Assembly (NCBI GenBank): GCA_030789695.1
Contig: CM061132.1
Coordinates: 162,837,442-162,901,441, forward strand
Length of the DNA: 64,000 nt
Origin: Scilla litardierei
Lineage: Eukaryota > Streptophyta > Magnoliopsida > Asparagales > Asparagaceae
Direction of reading: 5' to 3'
The translations under genes were made by a program, and so were the position numbers. The notes below the pieces were generated by a model, which was not told where the DNA came from, searched no databases, and saw only the letters and a list, made by a program, of their open reading frames with translations. Of this stretch, positions 35,413-44,210 are shown in pieces (the first letter of the stretch is position 1; each line of letters starts with the position of its first letter).

Positions 35413-38400
35413 AACCCTGTTCATCAAAAGCCAGCTCGAGCCGACCGAGCCAGCGATCCGTCCTCAAGCCGGCTCAGCCAAGTCGGTTGATCTGATCAAT
35501 GGCTCACCCAAGCCGTTGACCCGGTCAACAGCTCAACAGCGAGCCGTGAAAATTTTCGCACATTTTTGCTAGATTTTTTGTGGATTTTCTACCCACTTCC
35601 ACTATTTTGACGATTCTGGTCTCGTATGAAGATCAAATTCAGTATCATTCGTACCAGTGAATAGCTGACTTAACCAACTACTCAAAGAAATTATTGAAGA
35701 AATTTATGCCACTAAAAGTCCTCCTTACATCGATGGAGATCTATGTGATTCTGGTGCTCATGTCAATATCATTAGGCGTCTCCTTACAAAACTTGAAGAT
35801 GAGAAAGATCAGTGAATGACTAGTATTTTCATGCCTACATCAATGTACATAATACGTCTTATAAATTAATAATTGATGGATGTAGTTGTGTTAATTTTAT
35901 CTCCATATTAGCCTTAGAACGAATGATCTTATCAGCTGAGCCTTATCTACAACTATATAATGTCACTTGGATTAATATGACTATTCATTTAATAACCCAA
36001 CGATATTTAGTGCCTCTCCAGCTTACGAGTTATCATGATCACATTTGGTGCAATGTTATATCCATGAATGCAGCATACGTTTTGCTATGAAGTCCTTGGT
36101 TATACGACCTAGATGTGACGATTTCTGGAAGGTCAAATATACACACATTCATATTTAATGGGAAAAGAATTGTGCTGAAACCTTACTAACCTATTATTCG
36201 AGTTGCTCAACAAAATGGGTTAAACTCCAATGAGACAAGTATGAAGAGTCCTTTGAAGGACGAACAAGTCTAAGTCTACATCTGTACCAAAATTAAGTTT
36301 GAGACAAAACATGAGATGAATCTACAAATTGAGATAAAGTTGGAGTCCGAGGCAAAATTGGAACCTAAGCCGGTATTGAAGTCACCGCAAGAGCCCAAGC
36401 CCAAGCCCGAGCATAATCAGAGCCTAAACCAAATATTGATCTGGTATCGCAGTCAGAGCCTGATCAATGCCACATTCTACTTGATCTAGCACCGCAACAT
36501 AAGCCTAAGCCTTCTTTAGAGCCATCAGTTGAGCTTGTGCCAGAATTACCAAAAGAAGTACTACTGATTCAAATTAAGCACATCGAATTTGTTATCTTAG
36601 ATCTTCCTCTATTAACCAACAAATAAGTGTTGAATACTTTTCTATCTTTCATGAATTAGGAGAACTTATCAGATGAACACTTTAAGGTTCGTGGACGCAT
36701 CTTCTCCAACTTCAGAGGACTACTGATTTCTGCCCAGCTGTGCTACTTTTGACGTTCGTCGCCAGGAGGTAAAGTTCGTATGTCGGGAAGAACGATAGAT
36801 ATCGAATTCAAGTAGGAGTCAACTCGAAAGTCTTTTATTTATTTTATAGAGGTTGAGTCCTTGGTTTGAGTCTTTAGCTATTTAAAGAGTTTTAGTTATC
36901 TAAGTCCTTTTTATTTGAGTGTTCTAGTTGATTTAAAATTTCAGGTCCAAATTAGTTTCAAAGGGTCAAGTTGTAAGCCTATATAAAGACCACAAACTTA
37001 TTAGTTTTTAATGAAGAATTCAATAAAATTTAGTTGTTGATGCAAACTTTTCGTTTTTCCACGAATTAAATCTTTTGCATTGATGTGGGAGAGTGTGCTT
37101 GATTGCATGATCGTGAGGTTTGAAAAATCTCCACATGCGAGGCATGCGAGTCGGTGATCGAAAGATTTTTGGCGTGCCAGCTCCGAAAAATATCAAATCC
37201 CTAATTTTCTACCATTATTCACCAACTTTCCCTTCAAATTCCTAAACTCATTCTTGTGCTACATCAACAATCCAACCCCATCATGCCAACTCGACCAATG
37301 ACTAACCCGCTATAAATGGGTTTGGTAAAAAGTTATACACATTCGATCTGTTTAAAACCTAAACCCGTCAACCCGTATATTAAACAAGTCCGGAACGAGT
37401 TAAACAACTTAACCTACATCTACTCGTTACAGCTTGTTTATCTATACTATTACATAAATTTTATACACACTTATCTCCAGTGAGCCTAATTTCCAAACAT
37501 AATTGTGATTACGAGGTTGCAATCGACTATTTGCTAGATTCTGAATCCTCGACGTACCCCCAAACACTGACAATTTTATCTTCATCATAACCCCTCAATC
37601 TCATATGTTTACTTAGATTCATTCTCTTGTAATTTCATCACTATTATGTCTCTTAGGTATTTCTTTTGCTTCTGAATGATGAGATTAGGAATTAGGAGAG
37701 GTCCTATGTGTTAATTTTCACATAAATAATTTATATAAGAAAAATTCATAGGAGATGAAAGAAAAATAATAGTCTACATATATTAAACATTTCCACTTTC
37801 CAAAACATCAAATTCACCATCAGTTTGTTTCAACATTATCTGGATGAAAATTAAATTCTTGACAATTCATGATTATGTCTGATGATTAATTTAATTCTAG
37901 TTTCATTTAAAAAGTAAACATATTTTCTCCTTGAAGGATGAAAAATTTATTTATTTGTTAGTTCCCTCATGGGTCAAAAAGTCAGCACATGTCGACCCAA
38001 GAACCCACGGGTCGGATACTTGTAGCCTAACCCAATACATATGGTAACATATCCCAATACACATATTGATGGCAAATGGTTAATAGAGCATGTTATAAAA
38101 TTATATGAATTACAACCCAATACATATGGTAACATAAGTCAACTTACATATATTCAAACAAAATATCTACATTACAAATGATGAAGTTGTCTTGTGTGGC
38201 GCCTTTGTCCCAGTCATACTTTGTATGAGATCCACATGGGACTCCACCTCACCTCAATGGCCCAAAGTCCACCCAAAAACCCCACAAATACACCTTCACA
38301 CCCAAAACAAGACTCAACTTCCCATACACCACTCAAAAAATCCCAAAAAAAATCCCCGGACGATACCCACACCCACATCCACTCTTTCCATTCAATCGGG

Positions 38401-40631
38401 TTTGGGTGCATCTTTTACCCTCCCGACGATACCGACACACACACTTCACTCTTTTTTGGTTCGCATGGATTTTTTTTTGCACCGTGCACTATGTGCAAGG
38501 GTTATTTCTACAAATGAAGATGTTTGTCCCATGCAGCAATGTCACATCGCCACATGACCGCCACATGGGACATCCACCTCACCCCAAGCTAACTTATTTA
38601 CATGTTTGCTCTAGGGGATTTTCCACTTATAACCCCCAAGGTTTTTGCATTTATCCTTTTAACCCTCAGCGATATTGACACATACACACACGCTTCTTAC
38701 TACTTTTCGTTTGCGCGCATGCACCGCATCTTATTCGTTTGGGGGTTGGCTTCGTGCACTGTGTGCACGGATTATTTCTATATGTATATAATCATGTTCT
38801 TATGTCTCAATTTGGACAATTGTTGTCTGATACCTTTGTCTGATACATGGTGCCCGTGATTGGGTATGCATTCGTGAATATGGATACAAATCATAGATAA
38901 AAACTGACCAAAGCTTACCTACTTCATCAATCTTTAAACTTAAGCTCTTCAGGAGTGCTTTAACATTAGTATTGCAGTATACGGTTTGACGAGCAAGTGA
39001 CCATTCAATCCACTGGTCCCATACTTTAACATTGACATCTAAAGTGAAAAGATTCCAGTGATCCCAAATTTCTTTTTTCTTCATAATAATAAGCGAAAGA
39101 TTAGGATTTCATTCTAAAAGCCTGATAAAGAGGGGGTCAGTATTATCATTTAGGACTACTGTACTTCCCAAAAACACAATTTTCAGACTCTACTTGGACG
39201 TTACTAAAGCAATTGATAATGTGATTTACAACAATTACAAGGGAAAGACATGAATGGGGAATAAGGTAGGTGACATGAATAGACATGTGTCAGAAATATT
39301 TCTTGTCTTCCTTCGATATAGTGTGGTATTGGCATTAGACACCAGTTTCTCCTGACACATTGCCACACTGGTATACAGTTAGGCAACTATATTAACAAAC
39401 CAACTGTGCAGGGCATAAGTGTTGTCACATTTGTATTTCTTTTACCGGACACGAACGAATATGAAAATTGTTATCTATTTTGATAATTGATATTGAACCT
39501 AATATCCATGTTTCATAAAAACAACTTTGGATGCACGATAGTATTGAATATTACTGTTGTTTTTGACATAAAAAGTAGTTAGTCTTTTGATCTCCGTCCC
39601 TTCTTGCTCCAAAACAACAAAAATATTTAATATCACACAAGATATACTCATGATGATTCACACCATAACTTTGAACGAGTTTTAATCAATATCACTCTGT
39701 CCAAGTTGTATACATGGATATGGATTCATTTCTACATATATCAGTATAGTTTAGCACCATCTGCATCGCTATCCATGTTTTAAATGTACAGATACCAGAT
39801 ATCAATATATATCTGGATTCAGATTACTTATCCCATTTACATCCATAATCTATCAAAATCTATTTCTTTAACAACCAGTAAACTTTCAGATGTAAATTCT
39901 TCGATGTACACCAATTTATAAGCGCACAATGTCGAATATTCTACAGGCAGACCAAATCCAGCTTTAATTGCGTAGATAAAAAAAGTAATAAATTGAACTC
40001 ACTTATCCAAGAAGATCCATGACGTGTAAGGTGGTATCTTCTCCACAAAAGGAAGCTTGACAAGCCTAACAATACTCCTCCCTCCTCCATTGCTCCCATA
40101 AACCAACGAAGCCGACGACGATGACATCTCATCCTGGCTACTAAAGCTCTCCTTCTCTCCAAACTCCTTGGAACTCTCCCACCCATTAAGCTTACAAACA
40201 GGGTTCTCCGATCTAAACGAAAGCATATTCTCTTGCTCCACCGATCCCTTCAACGCCGAATTCAAGAGCCGGGCAGTATGAGCCTTGAGATTCTTCCTGT
40301 TCTGTTCAAGTTTCTCCTGCAGAGAATCGATTGGGAATCGATTAACAACTGGGTCTCTGAGAAATCAAAAGGGGAGGCAGAGTTTGGGTACTTACTTTGA
40401 TTGAGACTGATCTGGACGCCTGGATTTGCTCCTTTAATTGAGTAATTGTGCATAGGGTATTTGATATCTTCTCTTTATCTGGGTCATCTTCTATCCTCTG
40501 CGGGGAACAAAGAGAGAGAGAGAGAGATCTTACATGGGGTTTTGTAACGTGGGGTTGGAAATTGAGTGACAGTAAAATCTGACCTTCGATCGACTCGAAG
40601 AAGAGTCGGAAGCTTTGGAGGAAGAAACCAT
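13323..40631 (-). CDS. SWN: E(z)/SWINGER(EZ1)-type Polycomb histone H3K27 methyltransferase, 17 exons
   Basis: I joined 17 coding exons, all with GT-AG borders and matching phase, into 2664 bases (887 aa). They are 40584-40631, 40396-40497, 40003-40316, 33751-33912, 31369-31453, 30911-31066, 30780-30827, 30626-30697, 29476-30116, 28559-28709, 25664-25884, 25104-25235, 15905-15995, 15761-15808, 15544-15672, 13582-13659 and 13323-13508. The order is an N-terminal region, a cysteine-rich C5 region ([16 protein letters not shown]), SANT (about 524-562), CXC (about 625-711) and SET (about 742-870, with [31 protein letters not shown] and [12 protein letters not shown]). The protein would be the catalytic subunit of nuclear PRC2. 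Sequence and length fit the SWN/EZ1 branch better than CLF or MEA. The coding sequence looks intact although the introns are filled with transposons. Confidence 0.93.
13660..15543 (-). other. SWN intron 15
   Basis: No gene is seen. It holds a run of 32 C (13947-13978) followed by (AC)n to ~14010 and AT-rich unique sequence. Confidence 0.6.
13947..14010. repeat. Poly-C tract plus CA microsatellite
   Basis: Thirty-two C in a row are followed by an ACACAC run. The exact length may be a sequencing or assembly artefact. Confidence 0.85.
15544..15995 (-). CDS. SWN: SWN exons 13-15 (start of SET domain)
   Basis: Exon 13 (15905-15995) is [20 protein letters not shown] and a basic stretch. Exon 14 (15761-15808) is [16 protein letters not shown]. 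Exon 15 (15544-15672) holds [20 protein letters not shown] and ends FDLNDQ. Confidence 0.94.
16099..16315 (-). repeat. 3' LTR of element A
   Basis: 217 bases, TG...CA on the sequence as given. It matches 22634-22848. Confidence 0.93.
16498..19965 (-). pseudogene. Element A pol (protease, integrase, RT, RNase H) with one nonsense codon
   Basis: The frame runs from the ATG at 19965 for 1016 codons to a TGA at 16915-16917. The same frame then continues through the rest of RNase H to a stop at 16498-16500. Domains in order: protease (DSASTHTIL), gag-pre-integrase ([11 protein letters not shown]), integrase ([17 protein letters not shown]), reverse transcriptase ([36 protein letters not shown]) and the start of RNase H. 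The stop falls where relatives have glycine, so a G-to-T change is likely. An in-frame stop just upstream of the ATG separates pol from gag and overlaps a splice-acceptor-like site. Confidence 0.9.
20068..21141 (-). CDS. Element A gag
   Basis: The frame encodes 357 residues: [20 protein letters not shown], then [12 protein letters not shown] (copia gag start), an alanine/serine-rich insertion (about residues 45-75), the UBN2-type core ([35 protein letters not shown]), a lysine-rich stretch and one CCHC knuckle ([14 protein letters not shown]). It should form the capsid. The frame is intact. Its end lies 102 bases before the pol start. Confidence 0.92.
   Translation of the reverse strand: MAKLAIVDFEVIDAAGKNYLSWRVDLKFHLRSMALLHSILAPAVAQSSAPATSDASASKAPEAAPSAGSTSTTVSDMDKAKAIIYIRRHIDRTLKAEYLTVEDPLELWTALVARYRHQIDVILPRASYEWENLRLQDYKSVAEYNSALHNITSRLKLCGEEVSEHRMLEKTFTSFHEKDAILMQQYRERNFTKFSDLLSCLLRAEQNRDLLLATHNQRPAGSVPIPEAHSVHPPKWKNKKRGRKNKGNAPMKPANASPQSKNNKGKKNFTWKRKNTDTVSNPKKTWEDKCHRCGMTGHWSRNCRTPRHFQELYQASQKSPPETNMANVENPTKFTSKDFENDDLLDWASSLTMFFKE
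21142..22633 (-). other. Element A 5' leader with hairpin and GC-rich repeats
   Basis: The leader is 1.5 kb. It contains a CCGTTAG-N9-CTAACGG stem-loop at 21603-21625 and GC-rich ~80-bp tandem repeats at about 21938-22250 (GGCCTCGGGC, CCCCCGCTGCAGGGGG). The long GC-rich ORFs here look like artefacts of composition. Confidence 0.7.
22634..22848 (-). repeat. 5' LTR of element A
   Basis: 215 bases, flanked on the right by GAAAT. The sense strand continues into the leader with CGTTATCCGCACG, close to the CGTTATCAG(C/T)ACG found at the same place in elements B and C. Confidence 0.93.
22849..23201 (-). other. SWN intron 12, part between element A and the inverted LTRs
   Basis: AT-rich unique sequence. 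Nothing else is recognised. Confidence 0.5.
23202..24697. mobile_element. Inverted pair of gypsy-type LTR ends with GC-rich middle
   Basis: An LTR of ~313 bases (23202-23514, minus direction) and one of ~319 bases (24379-24697, plus direction) point away from each other. Both begin TGTTAGAATT and share the AAGAAGAAAAT...AGATTAGCTTAGATCTTGGG block. Inside each lies a matching PPT-side flank (GACCCAGGAG...AAGGACAAGGTG or TTGAGGACAATGTG). The unlike middle (~600 bases) is GC-rich. So two 3' ends of one LTR retrotransposon family are joined head to head. The 281-codon frame at 23528-24373 crosses both arms and is unlikely to be a gene. Confidence 0.75.
24698..25103 (-). other. SWN intron 12, part next to exon 12
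   Basis: No gene or repeat is recognised. Confidence 0.5.
25104..25235 (-). CDS. SWN: SWN exon 12 (second half of CXC domain)
   Basis: It encodes [20 protein letters not shown] and [20 protein letters not shown]. The frame is fixed by the split Gly codon of exon 11. The next intron is 9.1 kb and carries a whole copia element. Confidence 0.95.
25421..25545. repeat. Poly-T/poly-G low-complexity tract in SWN intron 11
   Basis: Runs of T broken by single G, then about 40 T, then about 20 G. ORFs reading through it are artefacts. Confidence 0.9.
25664..25884 (-). CDS. SWN: SWN exon 11 (first half of CXC domain)
   Basis: It encodes [20 protein letters not shown], then [20 protein letters not shown] and [10 protein letters not shown]. 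This is the first half of the zinc-binding pre-SET CXC domain. Confidence 0.95.
26783..27382 (-). mobile_element. Helitron-like element end 1 (hairpin at 26795-26812)
   Basis: On the minus strand a perfect 18-base palindrome CCGTGCCCGCGGGCACGG is followed by GTTATGACTA, near a (TA)n tract. The inside has short repeats of AACAACAAATTAGCG-type and GCGCCTTCGGCGC. GTCCCATG...CATGGGAC at about 27301-27335 forms a hairpin. Confidence 0.5.
27383..27600 (-). mobile_element. Helitron-like element end 2 (CTAG at 27383-27386)
   Basis: On the minus strand a hairpin (CCGTGCC-tgc-GGGCACAGG) is followed by GTTATGA and CTAG, then T. Hairpin, short spacer and CTAG is the classical Helitron 3' terminus. The inside repeats that of end 1 for ~150 bases. 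The 5' end is not placed, so the right limit is only a guess. Confidence 0.5.
28559..28709 (-). CDS. SWN: SWN exon 10 (second half of SANT)
   Basis: It encodes [20 protein letters not shown] and a variable stretch to DNDYM. The donor GTGCAT is weak but keeps phase with exon 11. Confidence 0.87.
29476..30116 (-). CDS. SWN: SWN exon 9 (linker, nuclear localisation-like stretch, start of SANT)
   Basis: The long exon is serine/acid-rich, holds basic clusters (GKRKISK and DKKQK) and ends [19 protein letters not shown], the first half of the SANT domain. Confidence 0.9.
30626..31066 (-). CDS. SWN: SWN exons 6-8 (cysteine-rich C5 region)
   Basis: Exon 6 (30911-31066) ends [13 protein letters not shown]. 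Exon 7 (30780-30827) is [16 protein letters not shown]. Exon 8 (30626-30697) is [20 protein letters not shown] plus CYLK. Together they form the conserved cysteine cluster before the SANT domain. Confidence 0.92.
31369..31453 (-). CDS. SWN: SWN exon 5
   Basis: This 85-base exon encodes [20 protein letters not shown] and VTPSEIE. It continues the split Trp codon of exon 4. Acceptor CTGCAG and donor GTACTT. Confidence 0.88.
31902..32795. mobile_element. Non-autonomous TIR element (~0.9 kb)
   Basis: GGCTAAATTACATCTAAATA-CACTAAAGTTTCAC at 31902 is inverted at the right end (GTGAAACTTTAGTATATTTA, then GCTATAATTTAGCC, ending ~32795). Repeated TATAGCTATATACC / GGGTATATA... blocks lie just inside. 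No transposase is present, and the target duplication is not clear. Confidence 0.6.
32899..32981 (+). mobile_element. Very short tRNA-derived SINE
   Basis: An A-box-like GGCTTAGTGG, a B-box-like GAGGTCGTGCTTTCC and a 3' run of A follow each other in 83 bases. Perfect 11-base direct repeats TTCTGCAACTA flank it (32888-32898 and 32982-32992), as expected for a retroposed copy. Confidence 0.75.
33751..33912 (-). CDS. SWN: SWN exon 4
   Basis: It encodes [20 protein letters not shown], then an acidic segment ([20 protein letters not shown]) and splits a Trp codon at its end. The preceding intron is 6.1 kb long and contains an LTR element and Helitron-like repeats. Confidence 0.92.
33913..34180 (-). 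other. SWN intron 3, part next to exon 4
   Basis: AT-rich unique sequence. Confidence 0.5.
34181..34684 (+). repeat. Left LTR of element E
   Basis: Starts TGATAGAGATCGAATTC and ends CCATCA before the primer site. It contains a CCTATATAAAGG TATA-like box. Confidence 0.85.
36793..37266 (+). repeat. Right LTR of element E
   Basis: 474 bases matching the left LTR, ending TACATCA directly before ACAAT. Confidence 0.83.
37267..40002 (-). other. SWN intron 3, part next to exon 3
   Basis: AT-rich sequence with the Helitron-like repeats at 38190-38780. Otherwise nothing is recognised. Confidence 0.5.
38190..38780 (+). mobile_element. Two Helitron-like ends (plus direction)
   Basis: The segment 38200-38560 is an inverted relative of 27120-27340 (C-rich CCCAAAA/CCACC blocks and GTCCCATG...CACATGGGAC). 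It ends TGCACCGTGCACTATGTGCA plus GGGTTATTTCTA (~38510). A second, similar tail (GTGCACTGTGTGCACGGATT, then ATTTCTA) ends ~38780. Confidence 0.45.
40003..40631 (-). CDS. SWN: SWN exons 1-3 (N-terminal region)
   Basis: The ATG at 40631 opens a 16-codon serine-rich exon ([16 protein letters not shown]). Exon 2 (40396-40497) and exon 3 (40003-40316) carry [23 protein letters not shown] and CKLNGW...[19 protein letters not shown], typical of plant E(z) N-termini. I chose this ATG because the next upstream sequence is a retrotransposon LTR 106 bases away. Confidence 0.88.
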
Positions 40632-40737
40632 GGCAGCCGTTTCCGACGAAAGGAGAGGCTCCACGCTCTGACAGAGTTTTTTGAGGAGATCGATGCGGAT
40701 TCTTTTTTAATTTTTTTTCCTTTATTTTTTTAATTTT

Positions 40738-40884
40738 TGTTATGAATCAACTACTGAGGGGGAAGCCATCTAGTCTTTATTTATAGGCAAAGGGGAGGAT
40801 ACAAAGTGTGTTTACACAGATATGGGCCCAATACTAGGATGGCCCAATAACTCAACCAACCCAGTAAAATAACCGTTCACAACA
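40738..40884 (-). repeat. 3' LTR of element B
   Basis: 147 bases. In the sense direction it starts TGTTGTGAACGG and ends TTCATAACA. It lies directly upstream of the SWN leader. Confidence 0.92.
40778..40785 (-). promoter_or_regulatory. TATA box in the element B 3' LTR, facing SWN
   Basis: On the minus strand the LTR reads GCCTATAAATAAAG. A start 25-32 bases further on would fall near 40750, leaving a leader of about 120 bases before the SWN ATG at 40631. Use by SWN is inference. Confidence 0.5.
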
Positions 40885-41099
40885 CTCCCCCTTATCCAGC
40901 CATAGGTGTGGACCCTGCTCATGAATACTTCAGGATTCTGAGCCTGTATGGGTCTCACATGAGGTGGATACTTCAGGATCCTGAGTTGGTGAGATTTGCC
41001 TCGTTAAAACCTTTGGCTATGGAAAACCCAGTGGGAAAAACCATAGTTAAGGGAAAAGAGTACAAACTCTGCCAAACTCCCCCTGATCTGTACAAGCTC

Positions 41100-42372
41100 T
41101 CAAGCTTTCAGATCTCTTAGGCGTCTCATTCCAATCCTATGTACAAGTTTTCTAAAAGTGGCAGTATGAATGGCTTTAGTGAACAAATCTGCCAAATTGT
41201 CACATGACTGCACTTGTCTGATGTCGATCTTGCCATCTCTCTGTAGCTCGTGCGTCCAGAAGAACTTTGGTGAAATGTGTTTTGTTCTGTCGCCTTTGAT
41301 GAAGCCACCTCGTAGTTGAGCTATGCAAGCAGCGTTGTCCTCGAACATGGTAGTGGGCTCGAGGTCCCCAGTCTTCAGTCCGGTCGTAGACAGGATGTGG
41401 TGGACAACTGAGCGTAGCCATACGCATTCTCTGCTTGCTTCATGGATGTCAATGATCTCTGAGTGATTGGATGAGATCGCCGTCAAGGTTTGCTTGATGG
41501 ATCTCCAGGAAATGGCTGTCCCTCCGTAGGTAAACACGTATACAGTCTGTGATTTTGCTTTGTGGGGATCAGACAAGTAACCTGCATCAGCATAACCTGC
41601 AAGTGTAGAGGATGTTCCATTTTCGTAGAAGAGTCCCAAATCTGTAGACCCTTGGAGGTAGCGCAGAAGGTGCTTTACTCCAGTCCAGTGGCGCTGTGTA
41701 GGCGCTGCACTGTATCTGGCTAGCAAATTTACTGCAAACGCTATATCGGGACGCGTGCAGTTTGCCAGATATAGTAGTGCTCCGATGGCACTCAGATAAG
41801 GAACTTCCGGACCAAGTATGTCCTCCCCCTCTTCCAGCGGCCGGAAGGGGTCTTTATGTGCATCCAACGATCGTACCACCATAGGTGTACTCAATGGATG
41901 ACAATGGTCCATCTTTGCAACATTTTCTTCGTATATGTGGTTTGGTGTAATAGGATTCCATCCTTTTGATGTTCAATCTGTAAGCCAAGACAGAATTTCG
42001 TTTTGCCCAGGTCTTTCATTTCAAATTCTTTTGTTAGGCTTACAGATATCTCAGTGATCTCTTCATGAGATCCTATGAGATTCAGATCGTCTACGTAGAC
42101 AGCTATTATCACGAATCCTTTTCCCTTTGTTCTTATGAAGATACAAGGGCAGACTTCATTGTTCATGAATCCTTGTTGAACAAGGAACTCACTGAGTCTG
42201 GTATACCACATTCTTCCTAATTGTTTGAGACCATACAATGATCTTTGTAGCTTAACAGAATAGACGTCCCGAGGTCTATCATTTAGTTCAGCAGGAATGG
42301 AAAATCCATCAGGAAGTTTCATGTATATCTCTTTGTCGAGATTGCCGTATAGATATGCAGTCACAACATCCA
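41100..42372 (-). pseudogene. Element B pol, 3' part (end of RT and RNase H)
   Basis: From [20 protein letters not shown] on, it carries YVDD ([11 protein letters not shown]), then after a frame change near 41900 the RNase H region ([41 protein letters not shown]) to the end LRDLKA. It is cut from the 5' part by the solo LTR and shifted once. Confidence 0.85.
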
Positions 42373-42647
42373 TGTAACGACTGCTTTTCATGTATCTGGA
42401 TTTATTATAATATAATATATGTTTTGGTGAATTTTCTCCTCGTGTGTGGTTTTCGTCTCCGTAGCTTTCATTTCGATCGATTCGTCGTATTTTCTCGTTT
42501 CTTCCTTAGGATTGTCGATTTCGAAGTATGTCATTCGTGACGGACTTCATAACGGTCGTATCTTACTGTTAGATCAAGCCTAGGAGTCTTAGGAATCGAT
42601 CCCGGGGCCCCGCGCTCCGTATCGGAACTTTTTGTGCTCATTAGCCG

Positions 42648-43062
42648 GTATAAGAAGGGGCACCGACCGACTAGATGGCGATCCAGTCGGTCGGCAATCC
42701 TTCTTGGACCGGCTAGTTGGCTTTCTAAATTTCTCAGGAGTTACTGTTTATCGTTAGTCGGTCTAAGAACGTTGGTTGACCGACTAGGTTGCAAACTAGT
42801 CGGTCGGCAATGCTTCTTTAACCGACTAACTCATCATCTAATTTTAGTATCAGTTACTGTTTACTCTTAGTCGGTCTAAGAACGTTCATCGACCGACTAG
42901 ATGTTAAACTAGTCGGTCAGTATTTGTTCATGGACCGACTAATTCTTAGTTCAGGTTTTCGACTGGAGTTACTGTTTACACTTAGTCGGTCTGCGTTGGT
43001 CCACCGACCGACTAGTTCTCAAACTAGTCGGTCAACAGTTGTTCCTTGACCGACTAAGCAGT
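42648..43062 (+). repeat. Four ~114-bp tandem repeats with GACCGACTAG/CTAGTCGGTC palindromes
   Basis: TTACTGTTTA marks unit borders at 42741, 42854 and 42969. Each unit has TTAGTCGGTC, then ACCGACTAG and CTAGTCGGTC. They lie just upstream of the TATA box of the solo LTR. Confidence 0.85.
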
Positions 43063-43783
43063 GCTGTAAACCCTAGTTTTGCCCTAGCCGCCACCAAACT
43101 CTATAAATACCCCCACCAAACGTTTTCTTCTCCTCCCTCACGACCTAAAACCCTAATTTCTCCCCCCTTTTGAGCCCCCATCTCCATCAAACCCTATTTC
43201 CTTCATCCAAGCTCATCCTCCATCATCCAAACCCTCCCTCCATTCATTCTACCTCTCATCTTCCCCAAACCTCCATCAAACCCACAAAAATCCCCAAAAC
43301 CCTATTTCTCCAAACTTCTCCAATCATTTCCAGATCTGAACCCTAGGTTCCCCGGAGCGTTTCTTCCGTCGTCGTGGTTGCTCGGCGTTATTCTTCCGTT
43401 CCCTACGCGGTAATACTCGATTCCTTTAATTTTAGCATAACCCACATTGACATTGTGAAACCCTAATAAAATGGATTGTTAGATGATTAGTGTTCTAATA
43501 AGAAACCTATTTAGGACCATTGTGCTAATAATTGTTTTGCCATAACAGTGAATCATTCCGTAGTTAGCTTGTGAGACGATCTTCTTTGCTCGTCAATCCC
43601 GGTATCAGGCAAGTGAAACTTGCATCTCTTGATTTGGGTCATGTCTTAGGCCATTTACCTTGCTTTAGCGTAAAAGAGACTAGACGGTGAAAGGATAGCC
43701 GTTTAGACGCCATTGACCTAGCTTGACAACGTAGCTTGGTCCGTCACCCTCATTATGCTTGTATGTCACGTTTACTTTCCCTT

Positions 43784-43960
43784 AACGGTACGCGTATTAA
43801 ATGTTCATGTCATCCATGCATCCTTAACTGCTATTGCATTTTAACTGTCATGTTTAATTTAAATAAACGGTACGCGAATATCTGTTCATGTCATTGCATT
43901 TTGCCTGTCACGTTTAAATACAATTAACGGTACGCGTATTAACTGCTCATGTCATTGCAT
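43784..43960 (+). repeat. Tandem repeats with AACGGTACGCG in the solo LTR
   Basis: AACGGTACGCG occurs at 43784, 43866 and 43926, each followed by TGTTCATGTCAT or a variant. Confidence 0.75.
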
Positions 43961-44093
43961 GCTTGAATACTCATCGTGATTGCGTAGCTTTGCTACATAC
44001 TTGTACTATTGTTCCGGCTAGGCACCCACCTTGCGTGGGCACAATCCTATGCCATTTGCACTTTCTGGCTCGTGTTCCAGAAGATGAGCTCAA

Positions 44094-44210
44094 CACAGCC
44101 TGCGGGCAATAGGGCACTCGTTGAGTGACCCCTTGTACTTGATAACTTGAACCCAGCCTGCGGGCAAAGGGCACTCGTTGAGTGATCCCTTGTACTTGTA
44201 CTTGTTACTC
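44094..44210 (+). repeat. Two ~58-bp tandem repeats in the solo LTR
   Basis: CAGCCTGCGGGCAA...GGGCACTCGTTGAGTGA occurs twice, at about 44096 and 44154. Confidence 0.8.

Larger units (their letters stand above)
34181..37266 (+). mobile_element. Non-autonomous Ty3/gypsy-like LTR element E in SWN intron 3
   Basis: LTRs at 34181-34684 and about 36793-37266 share long blocks (CAAGTTGTAAGCCTATATAAA, CACAAACTTATTAG). The target duplication ACAAT lies at 34176-34180 and 37267-37271. TGGTATCAGAGCC (34688-34700) follows the left LTR. The 2.1-kb interior keeps only remnants of a retroviral-type protease ([13 protein letters not shown] near 35735-35775 and [17 protein letters not shown] near 36090-36150) with stops, and (CCCGAG)n hexamers at about 35375-35412. 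It runs opposite to SWN. The left end of the right LTR has CG instead of TG. Confidence 0.85.

Noticed and set aside
35191..35572. Arg/Ala- or Glu/Pro-repeat ORFs
   Set aside because: They translate a (CCCGAG)n array inside element E.
42648..43062. CRISPR-like array
   Set aside because: The units are ~114-bp tandem repeats without unique spacers, inside a plant LTR.
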